This document shows positions 16,651 through 26,076 of a stretch of 64,000 nt of DNA, piece after piece. Where the stretch lies: assembly GCA_002448445.1 (NCBI GenBank), contig DJYC01000100.1, positions 10,991 through 74,990 of the forward strand. Reading direction: 5' to 3'. Origin of the DNA: Treponema sp. UBA6988 (GTDB lineage: Bacteria; Spirochaetota; Spirochaetia; Treponematales; Treponemataceae). A model generated the notes under the pieces. The model made no database searches. It was not told the origin of the DNA and was given only the letters and a program-made list of their open reading frames with translations. The position numbers and the translations under genes are program-made. Numbering within the stretch: position 1 is the first letter of the stretch; each line of letters begins with the position of its first letter.

Positions 16651-17829
16651 ATGGCAGTAAAGAAAATCAGCCGTAATGAACGGTACATGCTCAAGGGGGC
16701 CTTAAAAAGGAACGGCTTTGACGAGTGGCGTATTGTTACCAATGGTTTTAACAAGACAACAGGCGAAGAAAAAACTTTCCTCATAGAATTCTACGTCGTA
16801 AATCCTGCGCTTTCCCCAGACAAATGTGTTTTAGGCTTCAAGAGCCGCAATAAAAAATCAGCCTCAGACTTGCAGTATGCGCTTGCGGGAACACAGGCCG
16901 CAACCACCATGCAGACGGAAGAATTCGTCCAGCCTTCATTTGCAATGGTAAAGGCCGGAATGCTTTCGGAAAACGGCAAGCAGATGAATTCATACTTTCC
17001 CCCCAACCAGCTTGAATTTGGCAAGACCGACTATCTTATAAAGGTTGGCGGTGCAAGCGGTGAAATGTGCATGCTAACCGACGATGCAACCTACGGTTCC
17101 GTGTGCGTAACATCCGCAGACCTACAGGAAAAGCCAGAACTCCTCTGCCAGGCGGGCAGCATGTCATGGAGCCTAAAATTCAAAAAACAGATAGAATTTA
17201 CCCCAGACTACCACGGAGCCGGAAACCACTGGGCATGCTTTGGCGCACGCACTTCCTTTGAAGGCCGCATAATTTTTGACGGTGAAGAATACGTTGTCAT
17301 GCCAAAAAAATCCTACGGCTACATAGACAAAAACTGGGGCAAGAATTTTGTCTCGCCTGTCTACCACTTGAATTCCTCAAACTTTACCAGCATCATAAAC
17401 GGCAAGGTAATGGACCATTCATGTGTTGCCGTTCAGGGTGTGTACAATGACAAGCTTTCCGTCCTTATCTGCCTTGAAGGAACCAAAATTGAATTCCACG
17501 CAGACAAGCACAAAAAGTACACGATAACTTACGAATGTACGGAAATGCCGGAAGACGACGAGGGTGTGCGCCTGCACTGGACTGTTAGCATTCACGACAG
17601 GAAGCGCGTTGTAGACATAGACGTTTTCTGCAACGCATCTGCAATGTTCATCCGCGACTATGAATGCCCGGAAGGTGGCCGCAAGCTTTTAAAAATCCTT
17701 GGCGGTGGCAACGGAACCGGCGAGCTTAAGGTCTTCAACAAAATTAAAAAGAACCTGGAGCTAATCGAAGACGTGCGCATTGCAAATGTGGTCTGCGAAT
17801 ACGGCAACATAGAATTCCCGGAAACATAG
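16651..17829 (+). CDS. Tocopherol cyclase-like (lipocalin-type) domain protein
   Basis: The 392-residue product contains the hallmark block of the bacterial tocopherol-cyclase-like family: GAGNHWACFGARTSFEG, then MPKKSYGYIDKNWGKNF and PVYHLNSSNFTSI. These are beta-rich proteins of unknown reaction in non-photosynthetic bacteria; a tocopherol product is not expected here. ATG 16651, after GGTGG, is preferred to an in-frame TTG at 16633. No signal peptide. It stands alone between a small hypothetical gene and a terminator. Confidence 0.7.
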   Translation: MAVKKISRNERYMLKGALKRNGFDEWRIVTNGFNKTTGEEKTFLIEFYVVNPALSPDKCVLGFKSRNKKSASDLQYALAGTQAATTMQTEEFVQPSFAMVKAGMLSENGKQMNSYFPPNQLEFGKTDYLIKVGGASGEMCMLTDDATYGSVCVTSADLQEKPELLCQAGSMSWSLKFKKQIEFTPDYHGAGNHWACFGARTSFEGRIIFDGEEYVVMPKKSYGYIDKNWGKNFVSPVYHLNSSNFTSIINGKVMDHSCVAVQGVYNDKLSVLICLEGTKIEFHADKHKKYTITYECTEMPEDDEGVRLHWTVSIHDRKRVVDIDVFCNASAMFIRDYECPEGGRKLLKILGGGNGTGELKVFNKIKKNLELIEDVRIANVVCEYGNIEFPET

Positions 17830-17894
17830 CTTTAGAATTTTTTTTGGACGTGGCTGCCATTTTTTACAGGCATTCCTCATAAAAAACTTTCATG

Positions 17895-17983
17895 CCCCTT
17901 GTTACGGGCTTTCCGCCGTTCCGGCTTTCGCCTCCATTCCGTTGGAACGCCTCCGGCGCGGCTCCAATCCCGCGTAGGTTTTC
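17895..17983 (+). repeat. GC-rich dispersed intergenic repeat, copy 1
   Basis: Contains TACGGGCTTTCC, a CTCCATT block, a GCCTCCGGCGCGG block and the terminal CCAATCCCGCGTAGGTTTTC shared with copies at 32937, 38568, 47421, 51208 and 62993. Non-coding. Confidence 0.8.
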
Positions 17984-17994
17984 TAAAAAAAATC

Positions 17995-18016
17995 AGGCAA
18001 AAATCTTGCCTTTTTT
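17995..18016 (+). terminator. Rho-independent terminator, probably bidirectional
   Basis: AGGCAA, 5-nt loop, TTGCCT, followed by a T run; an A run on the 5' side gives a T run on the other strand as well. It separates the tocopherol-cyclase-like gene from clpB. Confidence 0.7.
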
Positions 18017-18069
18017 ACCGTTCGTAATTATTTTTTAAACAGGTGAAGTTTTAACACTGGAGGTAAAAA

Positions 18070-20670
18070 ATGAATTACGACCAGATGACTCTAAAAACAC
18101 AGGATGCCATACAGGAAGCCAATTCCCTTGCCCAGCAAAAGAACCACAGCGAGATAGGCCCTGAGCATCTTTTATATGCACTTTTAAAGCAAAAAGACGG
18201 AACAATTCCTCCTTTGGTTGAACGTATTGGAGTTCAAAGCGAGACCTTGCTTGGCGAAGTGGAAAGGCTTCTTGATTCCTATCCTCAGGTGAGTGGCAAC
18301 GTTCAGATGGCATTTTCTTCGTCTGCGCAAAAGATAATTGCCAATGCGGAAAAGGAAATGTCTTCTCTAAAAGACCTGTATCTTTCCACCGAGCACATTT
18401 TCCTTGCCATGACCCAAAGCGACAGCCCTGTTGGAAATTTGCTGCAAAGGTTTGGCTGTAGCCACAAGGAAGCACTCAAGGCTTTGCAGGCAGTCCGCGG
18501 AAACCAAACGGTAGATTCTAATGACCCGGAAAGCAAGATGCGCTCTTTGGAAAAATACTGCACAGACTTGACTTCCCTTGCACGCCAGGACAAGATTGAC
18601 CCTGTAATTGGCCGTGACGAAGAAATTAGGCGTGTTATGCAGGTTATAAGCCGCCGCACAAAAAATAATCCTGTCCTCATAGGAGAGCCGGGCGTTGGAA
18701 AAACAGCCATTGTGGAAGGTCTTGCCCGCCGCATTGCAAGCGGAGACGTTCCCGACAGCCTAAAGGACAAGAGGCTTCTTTCGCTTGACATGGGCTCCCT
18801 TGTTGCAGGCGCAAAATTCCGCGGTGAATTTGAAGAGAGATTCAAGAGCGTAATAAATGAAGTTAAAAAGTCTGAGGGAAGAATCATCCTCTTTATAGAT
18901 GAACTCCACACAATTGTTGGGGCCGGTAACGCGGAAGGCAGCATGGATGCGGGGAACCTTCTAAAGCCTGCCCTTGCCCGCGGGGAGCTTCACGTAATTG
19001 GTGCCACAACTCTGGACGAATACCGCAAGTTCATAGAAAAAGATGCAGCCCTGGAGCGTAGGTTCCAGCAGGTTCTTTGCGCAGAGCCGTCTTTGGAAGA
19101 TACGATAGCGATTCTTCGTGGACTCCGCGACAAGTACGAGATTCACCATGGCGTAAAGATAAACGACGAGGCACTTGTGGAGGCTGCAACACTTAGCAAC
19201 CGCTACATAACAAACCGCTTCCTTCCCGACAAGGCCATTGATCTTGTTGACGAAGCAGCCAGCCGTATCAAGATGGAAATTGAATCCCAGCCTGTGGAAC
19301 TTGATCAGCTTGAACGGAAAATCCTTCAGCTTGCAATAGAAAAGCAGTCCCTTTCCAAAGAGGATGACCAGGCCAGCAAGGAGCGTCTTGAAAAACTTGA
19401 AAAAGAAATTGCGGAAGTTACAAGCCGCCGCGACGCAATGAAGCTCCAGTGGCAGAACGAAAAGACTGCAATTGAAGGAAGCCGCAAGGTAAAGGAAGAC
19501 TTGGAAAAGGCCCGCTTTGAGATGGAAAAGTATACAAGGGAAGGCAACTTGGAAAAAGCTGCGGAGTTAAAGTATTCCCTTATCCCCTCACTGGAAAAGC
19601 AGCTTGCAGCCGCACAGGAAAACGAATCCAAGGGAAGTGCTGCCGGGCAGAACATAAGCGAAGAGCGCAAGAGCCTTTTGCGGAAGGAAGTTACGGAAGA
19701 AGACATTGCCCGTGTTGTTAGCACTTGGACTGGTATTCCTGTTTCCAAGATGATGGCAAGCGAAAAGCAGAAGTACCTGGAACTTGAAGACGTTCTTCAT
19801 AAGAGGGTAATCGGTCAGGAAGCAGCAGTTGCATCTGTTTCGGATGCTATAAGGCGTAACCGTGCAGGCCTTAGCGACCCAAACAGGCCTTTGGGTTCAT
19901 TCATGTTCATTGGCCCTACTGGCGTTGGAAAGACGGAGCTTGCAAAGACCCTTGCAGACTTCCTCTTTAACGACGAAAAGGCCCTTACAAGGATTGACAT
20001 GAGCGAGTACATGGAAAAGTTTTCTGTTACCCGCCTTATTGGAGCGCCGCCAGGATACGTTGGCTATGACGAAGGCGGCCAGCTTACGGAAGCGGTGCGC
20101 AGAAGACCCTACAGCGTTCTTCTCTTTGACGAAGTGGAAAAGGCTCATCCTGATGTCTTTAACATTCTGCTGCAGGTGCTTGACGACGGAAGGCTTACCG
20201 ACGGTCAGGGGCGTGTCGTAGACTTTAAGAACACCATCATCATAATGACGAGCAACCTTGGAAGTGACCTTATCCTAGAGGCAAAGGACAATTCAGAGAC
20301 CGAGGCTGTAAAGCAGAAGATAGACGCTCTTTTAAAGCAGACATTCCGCCCAGAATTCCTTAACCGCATTGATGAAATCATTATGTTCAACCGCTTGGCC
20401 AAGGAAAACATAAAGGGCATTGTCCGCATTCAGCTTGACCGCGTTGTAAGAAGGCTGGAAGAAAGGCGCATTCACCTTGTCTTTGACGAAAGCGCAATAG
20501 ACTTTATTGCAGACGCTGGCTACGATCCGTCTTTTGGCGCAAGGCCTGTAAAGAGGGCAATCCAGACCTACGTGGAGAATGCTCTTGCAAAGGACGTACT
20601 TGCCGGAAAGTTCACGGAGAATTCTACAATAAAGGCATCTGCCTCTGGAGGAAGCATAGTCTTCTCTTAA
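18070..20670 (+). CDS. clpB: ATP-dependent disaggregase ClpB
   Basis: ClpB works with DnaK to resolubilise protein aggregates. The 866-residue product has the Clp N-domain repeats (about 1-145), a first AAA+ module with Walker [10 protein letters not shown] near residue 206, a coiled-coil M domain with many Glu/Lys/Arg (about 410-530) that distinguishes ClpB from ClpA/C, and a second AAA+ module with GPTGVGKTE near residue 616. The C-terminal module ends with a [10 protein letters not shown] sensor-2 region. A strong GGAGG SD precedes the ATG. Heat-shock control is expected from the family, but no CIRCE element is visible upstream. Confidence 0.97.
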   Translation: MNYDQMTLKTQDAIQEANSLAQQKNHSEIGPEHLLYALLKQKDGTIPPLVERIGVQSETLLGEVERLLDSYPQVSGNVQMAFSSSAQKIIANAEKEMSSLKDLYLSTEHIFLAMTQSDSPVGNLLQRFGCSHKEALKALQAVRGNQTVDSNDPESKMRSLEKYCTDLTSLARQDKIDPVIGRDEEIRRVMQVISRRTKNNPVLIGEPGVGKTAIVEGLARRIASGDVPDSLKDKRLLSLDMGSLVAGAKFRGEFEERFKSVINEVKKSEGRIILFIDELHTIVGAGNAEGSMDAGNLLKPALARGELHVIGATTLDEYRKFIEKDAALERRFQQVLCAEPSLEDTIAILRGLRDKYEIHHGVKINDEALVEAATLSNRYITNRFLPDKAIDLVDEAASRIKMEIESQPVELDQLERKILQLAIEKQSLSKEDDQASKERLEKLEKEIAEVTSRRDAMKLQWQNEKTAIEGSRKVKEDLEKARFEMEKYTREGNLEKAAELKYSLIPSLEKQLAAAQENESKGSAAGQNISEERKSLLRKEVTEEDIARVVSTWTGIPVSKMMASEKQKYLELEDVLHKRVIGQEAAVASVSDAIRRNRAGLSDPNRPLGSFMFIGPTGVGKTELAKTLADFLFNDEKALTRIDMSEYMEKFSVTRLIGAPPGYVGYDEGGQLTEAVRRRPYSVLLFDEVEKAHPDVFNILLQVLDDGRLTDGQGRVVDFKNTIIIMTSNLGSDLILEAKDNSETEAVKQKIDALLKQTFRPEFLNRIDEIIMFNRLAKENIKGIVRIQLDRVVRRLEERRIHLVFDESAIDFIADAGYDPSFGARPVKRAIQTYVENALAKDVLAGKFTENSTIKASASGGSIVFS

Positions 20671-20680
20671 GGCATTCTCT

Positions 20681-20709
20681 TTGACATATATGGGATTTTT
20701 TGCTATCAT
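20681..20709 (+). promoter_or_regulatory. Strong sigma70 promoter directly upstream of an ATG
   Basis: TTGACA, 17-nt spacer, TATCAT; the -10 ends 7 nt before ATG 20717. No SD is present, indicating a leaderless transcript. Confidence 0.7.
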
Positions 20710-20716
20710 CGTTTTT

Positions 20717-21208
20717 ATGAAAAATAAAAAAGTGATGCTATGCCTTGTGTTTTTGGCTCTTGCCCTTCCGCTTTTTGCTGACCGTGGGCTTGGCGGTGAA
20801 TTTGGCTACTCTCCACTAGGAAGCGATTCTTCTTGGAGGGCAGGGGTTACTCTTAGGGTAAGCGAATATCCCTTTGTCTTTGGCGTTTTTGGCAACAGTT
20901 CACAGGATGAATGGAGTCTTGGCGGCTACATAGACTATTGGATGAACAATCCCAAGCTTTTTGGAATGCTCCATTCATACATGGGACCAGGCCTTGTTTT
21001 TTCTTCTTATATGGATAAGGATGAAGGGCTTGCACATTTGTTTTTTGGAACGCGGCTTGTCCTTGGCGCAAACCTTTTTGTCTTTGACTTTCTTGAAACC
21101 TACATGCAGGGTGCCCTTGAATTAGGACTTAACTTTGCAGGTGATGACGGGCTAAAATTTCCTGCCGCACATTTTCCGCTTACGGCAGGATTCCGCTTTT
21201 GGTTTTAA
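20717..21208 (+). CDS. Small secreted protein, probable outer-membrane beta-barrel
   Basis: The 163-residue protein starts with a clear signal peptide (KNKKVMLCLVFLALALPLFA, cleavage before DRG). It continues with alternating aromatic/glycine strands (for example YPFVFGVFG, LFFGTRLVLGANLFVF) and ends in FRFWF, the aromatic C-terminus typical of BAM-inserted barrels. Size suits an eight-stranded barrel like those of spirochaetal OmpW-type proteins. ATG 20717 is chosen because upstream in-frame codons would break the signal peptide and lie within the promoter. Identity of any ligand is unknown. Confidence 0.65.
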   Translation: MKNKKVMLCLVFLALALPLFADRGLGGEFGYSPLGSDSSWRAGVTLRVSEYPFVFGVFGNSSQDEWSLGGYIDYWMNNPKLFGMLHSYMGPGLVFSSYMDKDEGLAHLFFGTRLVLGANLFVFDFLETYMQGALELGLNFAGDDGLKFPAAHFPLTAGFRFWF

Positions 21209-21232
21209 GAACTTGTCATAAAACGCTTGTTC

Positions 21233-22135
21233 TTAGGCCAGGATTTTTTTTAGGACGGATGTAACTTTTTCCATCTTTTCTTTTACTTGCCAAGGCGGAT
21301 TAATAAGGAACATACCGCTTCCATAGAGGTGGGCGTTGCTGTCTTGGTCAAGTTCATCGGGGTTTTTAACAGCCATTTCAAGTCTTACCGTCTGAACTTG
21401 GTTCAAGCCCAGCTTTACGTAGTCTTCCAGTGAGCTTAGCATTTGAGCCGTCTCATTTTTTCTTCTTAGCAAGAGTGGATACCATACCGCAATAACTGCC
21501 GTGTTCCATTTTTTGTGGGCATTTTTTATTGCTTCCGTTACTTTTTTGTAGTCGGATGCGTCTTCGTAGCTTGGGTCGCAAAGTATGAGTCCCCGCTTTA
21601 TCTTTGGTGGTGTAAGGGCGTTAAGTGCTGTGTATGAGTCTTCTATTTTTATTACGGCTTTTACTGGGCATTTTTCTTCCGCGCATGAACCGTCTTCCCT
21701 TGTTCTTAAAAGAGTCATCTTCATGTTTTCTTCTAGGTTCTTTGCAGCCTGGGGATGCATTTCTGTTAGGAAAAGCGCGTCTCCATTTCTCATGTAAAGC
21801 CTTGCAATTTCCGGGCTTCCAGCATAAAGTCCGTTCTTTAGATATGGCTCTTCTGCCTTAAGGTATTCCTTCATTCCTTCCGGAAGGGTAATGCTGTGTA
21901 TGTCCATGCGTTGCTTTAAACAGAATTCAAAAAGCTTTTTTATTCCGCTTTCGGCCTCTCCGGTTTTTAAAAGGCGCTCGTCATTCAGGGCATAAAGGGC
22001 AGAGCCTGCGTGCATGTCTATTACCGTAAAGGGCTTGTCCTTTTTGCAGAGGCTTTCTAAGATTAGCGTAAGGCAGACGTGCTTAAAAATGTCCGCGTGG
22101 TTTCCTGCATGGTATTCGTGCTGGTAAGAAAACAT
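21233..22135 (-). CDS. rlmJ: 23S rRNA (adenine(2030)-N6)-methyltransferase
   Basis: The N-terminus SYQHEYHAGNHADIFKH is the RlmJ signature, followed by an SAM-binding segment (FTVIDMHAGSALYAL) and the catalytic LILCDPSYED (DPPY-type N6-adenine methyltransferase motif, here DPSY). Length (300 aa) is close to the E. coli enzyme. The start ATG overlaps the nadE stop by one base (TAATG), so the two are co-translated. Confidence 0.93.
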   Translation of the reverse strand: MFSYQHEYHAGNHADIFKHVCLTLILESLCKKDKPFTVIDMHAGSALYALNDERLLKTGEAESGIKKLFEFCLKQRMDIHSITLPEGMKEYLKAEEPYLKNGLYAGSPEIARLYMRNGDALFLTEMHPQAAKNLEENMKMTLLRTREDGSCAEEKCPVKAVIKIEDSYTALNALTPPKIKRGLILCDPSYEDASDYKKVTEAIKNAHKKWNTAVIAVWYPLLLRRKNETAQMLSSLEDYVKLGLNQVQTVRLEMAVKNPDELDQDSNAHLYGSGMFLINPPWQVKEKMEKVTSVLKKILA

Positions 22136-24165
22136 TAGAGGCTCCTCTCCAGTTCCTCAATCTCCTTTAGCCAGAGGTTTGCGCTAGAGTCGCTCGGCAT
22201 TCTCCAGTCTCCGCGCGGGGAAAGGCTTACTGTACCAACCTTGGCTCCGTCCGGCATGCAGCTCCTCTTGAACTGCTGACCAAAGAACCTTTTGTAGAAG
22301 CTCTTTAGCCACTTTAGGATTGTTTCTGCAGGATATTCGCTTCTGTCCTTGAAGGCAACTTTGGCAAGGAAGAAAATCTTTTTTGGGGAGTAGGCTCGGC
22401 GCAACATGTAGTAGAGGAAGAAGTCATGCAGTTCGTAGGGGCCAACGAGTTCCTCCGTCTTTTGGCTGATTGTTCCCTTTTCCGGCGGAAGTAGCTCTGG
22501 GCTTACTGGTGTGTCAAGTATGTCTTTTAGGACTTTGCAAAGCTCTGTGTTCCCTGACTGTTCTGCTTCGTCTGCAAAGTAGTCAACAAGGTAGCGCACA
22601 AGGGTCTTGGGAATGGATGCGTTCACTCCGTACATGGACATGTGGTCTCCGTTGTAGGTGCACCAGCCAAGGGCAAGCTCGCTTAAGTCTCCGGTTCCTA
22701 TTACGATTCCGCCTGTTTTGTTTGCTATGTCCATAAGAATTTGCGTGCGTTCGCGGGCCTGACAGTTTTCGTAGGTTACGTCATGAAGGTTTTCGTCCTG
22801 GCCAATATCTTTAAAGTGCTGGAGAACGGCTTTTTTTATGTCCACTTCCTTTAGGGTTGCCTGTGTTTTTTGCGCAAGGGAACATGCGTTTCCGTAGGTG
22901 CGTCCAGTTGTTCCAAAGCAGGGCATTGTTATGCACCATATTCCGCTTCTGTCCAGTGAGCATTTGTCAAAGGCGCGGCATGTTACCAAAAGGGCAAGGG
23001 TTGAATCCAAGCCTCCGCTAAGACCGATGACGGCATTTTTTGCGTGGATGTGGCGGAGTCTTTTTGCAAGGCCTTCTGCCTGAAGCTCTATTACTTCACG
23101 GCAGCGTTCGCTTCTTTTTTCCTTGTCGGAAGGAACGAAGGGGTGGGGATCTATGAAGCCTAAGAAGTCACTTGCGTCATTTTTCTTGCCGTCTGAACCG
23201 GCTGAGAATCCTATTGAAGCTTGCAGATTCTGTCTGTCTTTAAACTCTATAAATACTGAATGGTAGTCGCTTGAAGGATCTGCCCCGATTTTTGCGGAGC
23301 TTGCGGCATAGGTTGTAGTGCGGAGCCTTTCGTTCTGAATGAGTTCCATGTCAAGGTCGCAGCAGAGGATTTTTGAGCAGTCGGAGAAAAGCTTTGATTC
23401 CGCCTTGATTGAACCGTTCAATGCTATGATGTTGTGGCCACCAAAGACCATGTCTGTAGTGCTTTCGTCCCGGCCTGCATCTGCGTAGAGGTAGGCTGTT
23501 ATTGTCTTTGCGGACTGGGCTTTTACAAGTGTACGGCGGTATTCTGCCTTTCCAATGACTTCGTTGCTTGCGCTAAGGTTTGCGATAACGGTTGCATTGT
23601 TAAGGGCGTGTAGGGTGGATGGCGAAAGTGGCACCCAAAGGTCTTCGCATATTTCCGCTGCAATTTTAATTTGCGGATTGTTTTTGTCTTCTATTAAAAT
23701 GTCTGTTCCAAAGGGAACTTCGCTGAATTCTTCGTTTATGTAAACCGGCTGCTGAATTTTACCCTGGGCAGGAGAGAACCAGCGCCTTTCGTAGAATTCA
23801 GAATAGTTTGGTATGAAGGTTTTTGGTACCAGGGCAAGGATTTTTCCCCGGTAGATAAAAGCAGCACAGTTAAAAAGGGCATTGTTCAGTCTAAAGGGGA
23901 GTCCCACTGCTGCAAGTACGGATGTGCCTTCCGTCTCTTTTGCAATTTTTACGAGGGCTTCCAGGGAAGAGTCAAGAAGCTTGTCCTGCAAAAAGAGGTC
24001 CTGGCAGGTGTAGCCCGTGATGCAAAGCTCTGGAAAAACAAGGAGCTTTACGTCTTTTTTGTCTGCTTCGTTAATTGCGCTAACGATTTGTCCGGCATTA
24101 TAATCGCAGTCTGCGATGGCAAGGGCTGGGCTTACGCATCCAACCCGGAAAATTCCATACATCAT
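22135..24165 (-). CDS. nadE: Glutamine-dependent NAD+ synthetase
   Basis: Makes NAD from deamido-NAD using glutamine. The N-terminal nitrilase-type amidase (LLVFPELCITGYTCQD with the Glu, Lys and AEICEDLW Cys active site) is fused to a synthetase domain with the PP-loop IGLSGGLDSTLAL. Length (676 aa) fits the bifunctional form. The start is placed at 24165 rather than 24201 because a TATAAT -10 box lies just 6 nt upstream of this ATG, making the longer form untranscribed. First gene of a two-gene unit with rlmJ. Confidence 0.95.
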   Translation of the reverse strand: MMYGIFRVGCVSPALAIADCDYNAGQIVSAINEADKKDVKLLVFPELCITGYTCQDLFLQDKLLDSSLEALVKIAKETEGTSVLAAVGLPFRLNNALFNCAAFIYRGKILALVPKTFIPNYSEFYERRWFSPAQGKIQQPVYINEEFSEVPFGTDILIEDKNNPQIKIAAEICEDLWVPLSPSTLHALNNATVIANLSASNEVIGKAEYRRTLVKAQSAKTITAYLYADAGRDESTTDMVFGGHNIIALNGSIKAESKLFSDCSKILCCDLDMELIQNERLRTTTYAASSAKIGADPSSDYHSVFIEFKDRQNLQASIGFSAGSDGKKNDASDFLGFIDPHPFVPSDKEKRSERCREVIELQAEGLAKRLRHIHAKNAVIGLSGGLDSTLALLVTCRAFDKCSLDRSGIWCITMPCFGTTGRTYGNACSLAQKTQATLKEVDIKKAVLQHFKDIGQDENLHDVTYENCQARERTQILMDIANKTGGIVIGTGDLSELALGWCTYNGDHMSMYGVNASIPKTLVRYLVDYFADEAEQSGNTELCKVLKDILDTPVSPELLPPEKGTISQKTEELVGPYELHDFFLYYMLRRAYSPKKIFFLAKVAFKDRSEYPAETILKWLKSFYKRFFGQQFKRSCMPDGAKVGTVSLSPRGDWRMPSDSSANLWLKEIEELERSL

Positions 24166-24171
24166 GTTTTG

Positions 24172-24201
24172 ATTATAGCGCATAAGTATGTAGAAATTCA
24201 A
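24172..24201 (-). promoter_or_regulatory. nadE promoter abutting start codon
   Basis: On the minus strand: TTGAAT, 18-nt spacer, TATAAT, then 6 nt to the ATG at 24165. No SD; predicted leaderless mRNA. Confidence 0.65.
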
Positions 24202-24229
24202 TATTGGGGCCTTGTCCGCTTGTTGACTG

Positions 24230-24440
24230 TTGACACTAATCCATTTTAGCAGGCGTTGTCCGCTCGCTTCGCGAGCTACCGAGTTACTTCGTAACTCGCG
24301 GATTTATTTGCTAACACCAATCAGCCTTGGGGCGTTGCGGGGCTTTGCAAAGAGACTGCCCCGCAGAAGGGGTAGGACGCAACGAAGTGCGGCCGCAGGG
24401 GTGGTCGCAGCGCAGCTTCAAGCTAGGCTTTCCCCTCCTT
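24230..24440. repeat. GC-rich intergenic segment with two tandem TTC-loop hairpins
   Basis: Between divergent nadE and tyrS. Two perfect hairpins, each with a TTC loop, lie in tandem: GCTCGC-TTC-GCGAGC (24262-24276) and CGAGTTAC-TTC-GTAACTCG (24280-24298). They are followed by a GC-rich stretch (about 24330-24415) with CCCCGCAGAAGGGG and a CGCAACGAAGTGCGG segment. It looks like a repetitive extragenic element of a different family from the six-copy repeat; only one copy is in the window. Confidence 0.55.
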
Positions 24441-24518
24441 GGTAATTGTAATTTTTGTTGTAAAATGCTACTATCTCTAGCAATTACTTTTTGTAAGACT
24501 AAAATTAAGGAAAGAACT

Positions 24519-25742
24519 ATGACTTTGTATGAAGATTTAAAATGGCGTGGACTTATTAAAGATGTTGCTGGTGAAGAGAGCGAGCTGCAGAAGGTTTTGG
24601 ACGGAAAGCCTTTTGCCTTTTACTGGGGAACAGACCCTACGGCAGACAGCCTTCACCTTGGCCATTATTCATCATTGTGCATGGCAAAGAGACTCTGCAA
24701 CGCTGGACACCATCCGGTACTTCTTTGCGGAGGCGCAACCGGTAGAATCGGAGATCCTCGTCCTACCGCCGAGCGCGAGATTATTTCGGAAGAAGCTGTT
24801 AACAGCAACATCAAGTCAATTCAGGCTCAGGTAGACAGGCTTTTGGAAGGCAGGGCAGAGCTTGTAGACAACTATGACTGGATGAAGGACTACACGCTTC
24901 TTAATTTTATGCGCGACATAGGAAAGTACATAAACGTAAACTACATGCTGGACAAGGATATAATCCGCCGCCGTCTTGAAAGCGGAATTACTTGGGCGGA
25001 ATTTTCATATACCTTGCTTCAGGGATACGACTTCCTTCACCTCTATGAAACAAAGAACTGCATAATGCAGGTTGCTGGTAGCGACCAGTGGGGTAACATT
25101 ACGACCGGTGTTGACCTTATCCGCAAGATGCTGAACAAGACAGCTTATGCATTTACCATGCCTCTTATCCTTGACCCTAGCGGAAAGAAGTTTGGCAAGA
25201 GCGAAGGAAATGCACTGTGGCTTGACAAGTCAAAGACTTCTCCCTACCAGATTTACCAGTACCTCTATAACAGCGACGACTCCAAGGTTGTTGAATACCT
25301 TAAGGTCTTTACTTTCCTTCCACGCGAGCAGATTGAAGAGATTTGCGCCCAGCAGAAGAAGCATCCCGAAACACGCATTGCACAGAAGACTCTTGCCTAC
25401 GAGGTTGTAAAGGACATTCACGGTAAGGAAGAGGCAGACAATGCGGTTGCCGGTGCAAAGGCTGCTTTCGGTGGCGGCGGTGACAAGTCCCAGATGCCCA
25501 CGGTTGAACTTTCCAAGGCTGAATTTGATGCCGGAGTTAACGCCTGCGACCTTTTCTTTAACACAAAGCTTTGCGCAACAAAGTCAGATGCCCGCCGCCT
25601 GATTCAGCAGGGTGGGGCAAGTGTTAACGGAAATGCCGTTACGGACGTAAAGGCTGTCTTTAAGACTTCCGATGCGGACAAGGACGGAGAATTTGTTGTA
25701 AAGGCCGGAAAGAAGAAGTTTTGCCGCGTTGTTCTAAAATAG
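24519..25742 (+). CDS. tyrS: Tyrosyl-tRNA synthetase
   Basis: Class I synthetase: HIGH-type LHLGHYSS, KMSKS-type KFGKSEGN, and a C-terminal S4 RNA-binding domain (DARRLIQQGGASVNG). The ATG at 24519 (MTLYEDLKWRG) follows an AAGGAAAG SD and matches the family N-terminus; the frame is open further upstream through the GC-rich element but that is non-coding. Length (407 aa) is normal for the TyrS1 type. Confidence 0.96.
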   Translation: MTLYEDLKWRGLIKDVAGEESELQKVLDGKPFAFYWGTDPTADSLHLGHYSSLCMAKRLCNAGHHPVLLCGGATGRIGDPRPTAEREIISEEAVNSNIKSIQAQVDRLLEGRAELVDNYDWMKDYTLLNFMRDIGKYINVNYMLDKDIIRRRLESGITWAEFSYTLLQGYDFLHLYETKNCIMQVAGSDQWGNITTGVDLIRKMLNKTAYAFTMPLILDPSGKKFGKSEGNALWLDKSKTSPYQIYQYLYNSDDSKVVEYLKVFTFLPREQIEEICAQQKKHPETRIAQKTLAYEVVKDIHGKEEADNAVAGAKAAFGGGGDKSQMPTVELSKAEFDAGVNACDLFFNTKLCATKSDARRLIQQGGASVNGNAVTDVKAVFKTSDADKDGEFVVKAGKKKFCRVVLK

Positions 25743-25859
25743 ATTGCTGAATTATCCCTGAAGGGCATAGGATAGCTTTTATGCCTTTTGGGGAACTTGC
25801 TTGCTGTGTGGAGCCTGCTGTCCGAGATGCGGAAAGATGCGGAAAATTGAGGAGAGAAA

Positions 25860-26075
25860 ATGGAATTAATACTTTTGGCACTTCCTGCCATAGCAGTGTT
25901 GACACTTGTAATTTCTATTATACAGTTTTGCAGGACAAGTAAGGGAAATGCCGCTAGAAGAAAATCCTTAAAAAAGCGCATTATAGTTTCTGCGATAATT
26001 ATTTTACTGTGGATTCTGGCTGTCGGGGGATTTTTATTCCTTATCATGTATTCAATCGCGGTTCACGGAATGTGA
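25860..26075 (+). CDS. Small two-TM membrane protein
   Basis: A 71-residue protein with two hydrophobic helices (LILLALPAIAVLTLVISII and IIVSAIIILLWILAVGGFLF) separated by a short basic loop (RRKSLKKR). A GAGGAGAG SD precedes the ATG. It ends 1 nt before the PstS-like gene, so they are almost certainly cotranscribed. No family recognised; it may anchor or assist the binding protein. Confidence 0.6.
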   Translation: MELILLALPAIAVLTLVISIIQFCRTSKGNAARRKSLKKRIIVSAIIILLWILAVGGFLFLIMYSIAVHGM

Positions 26076-26076
26076 T

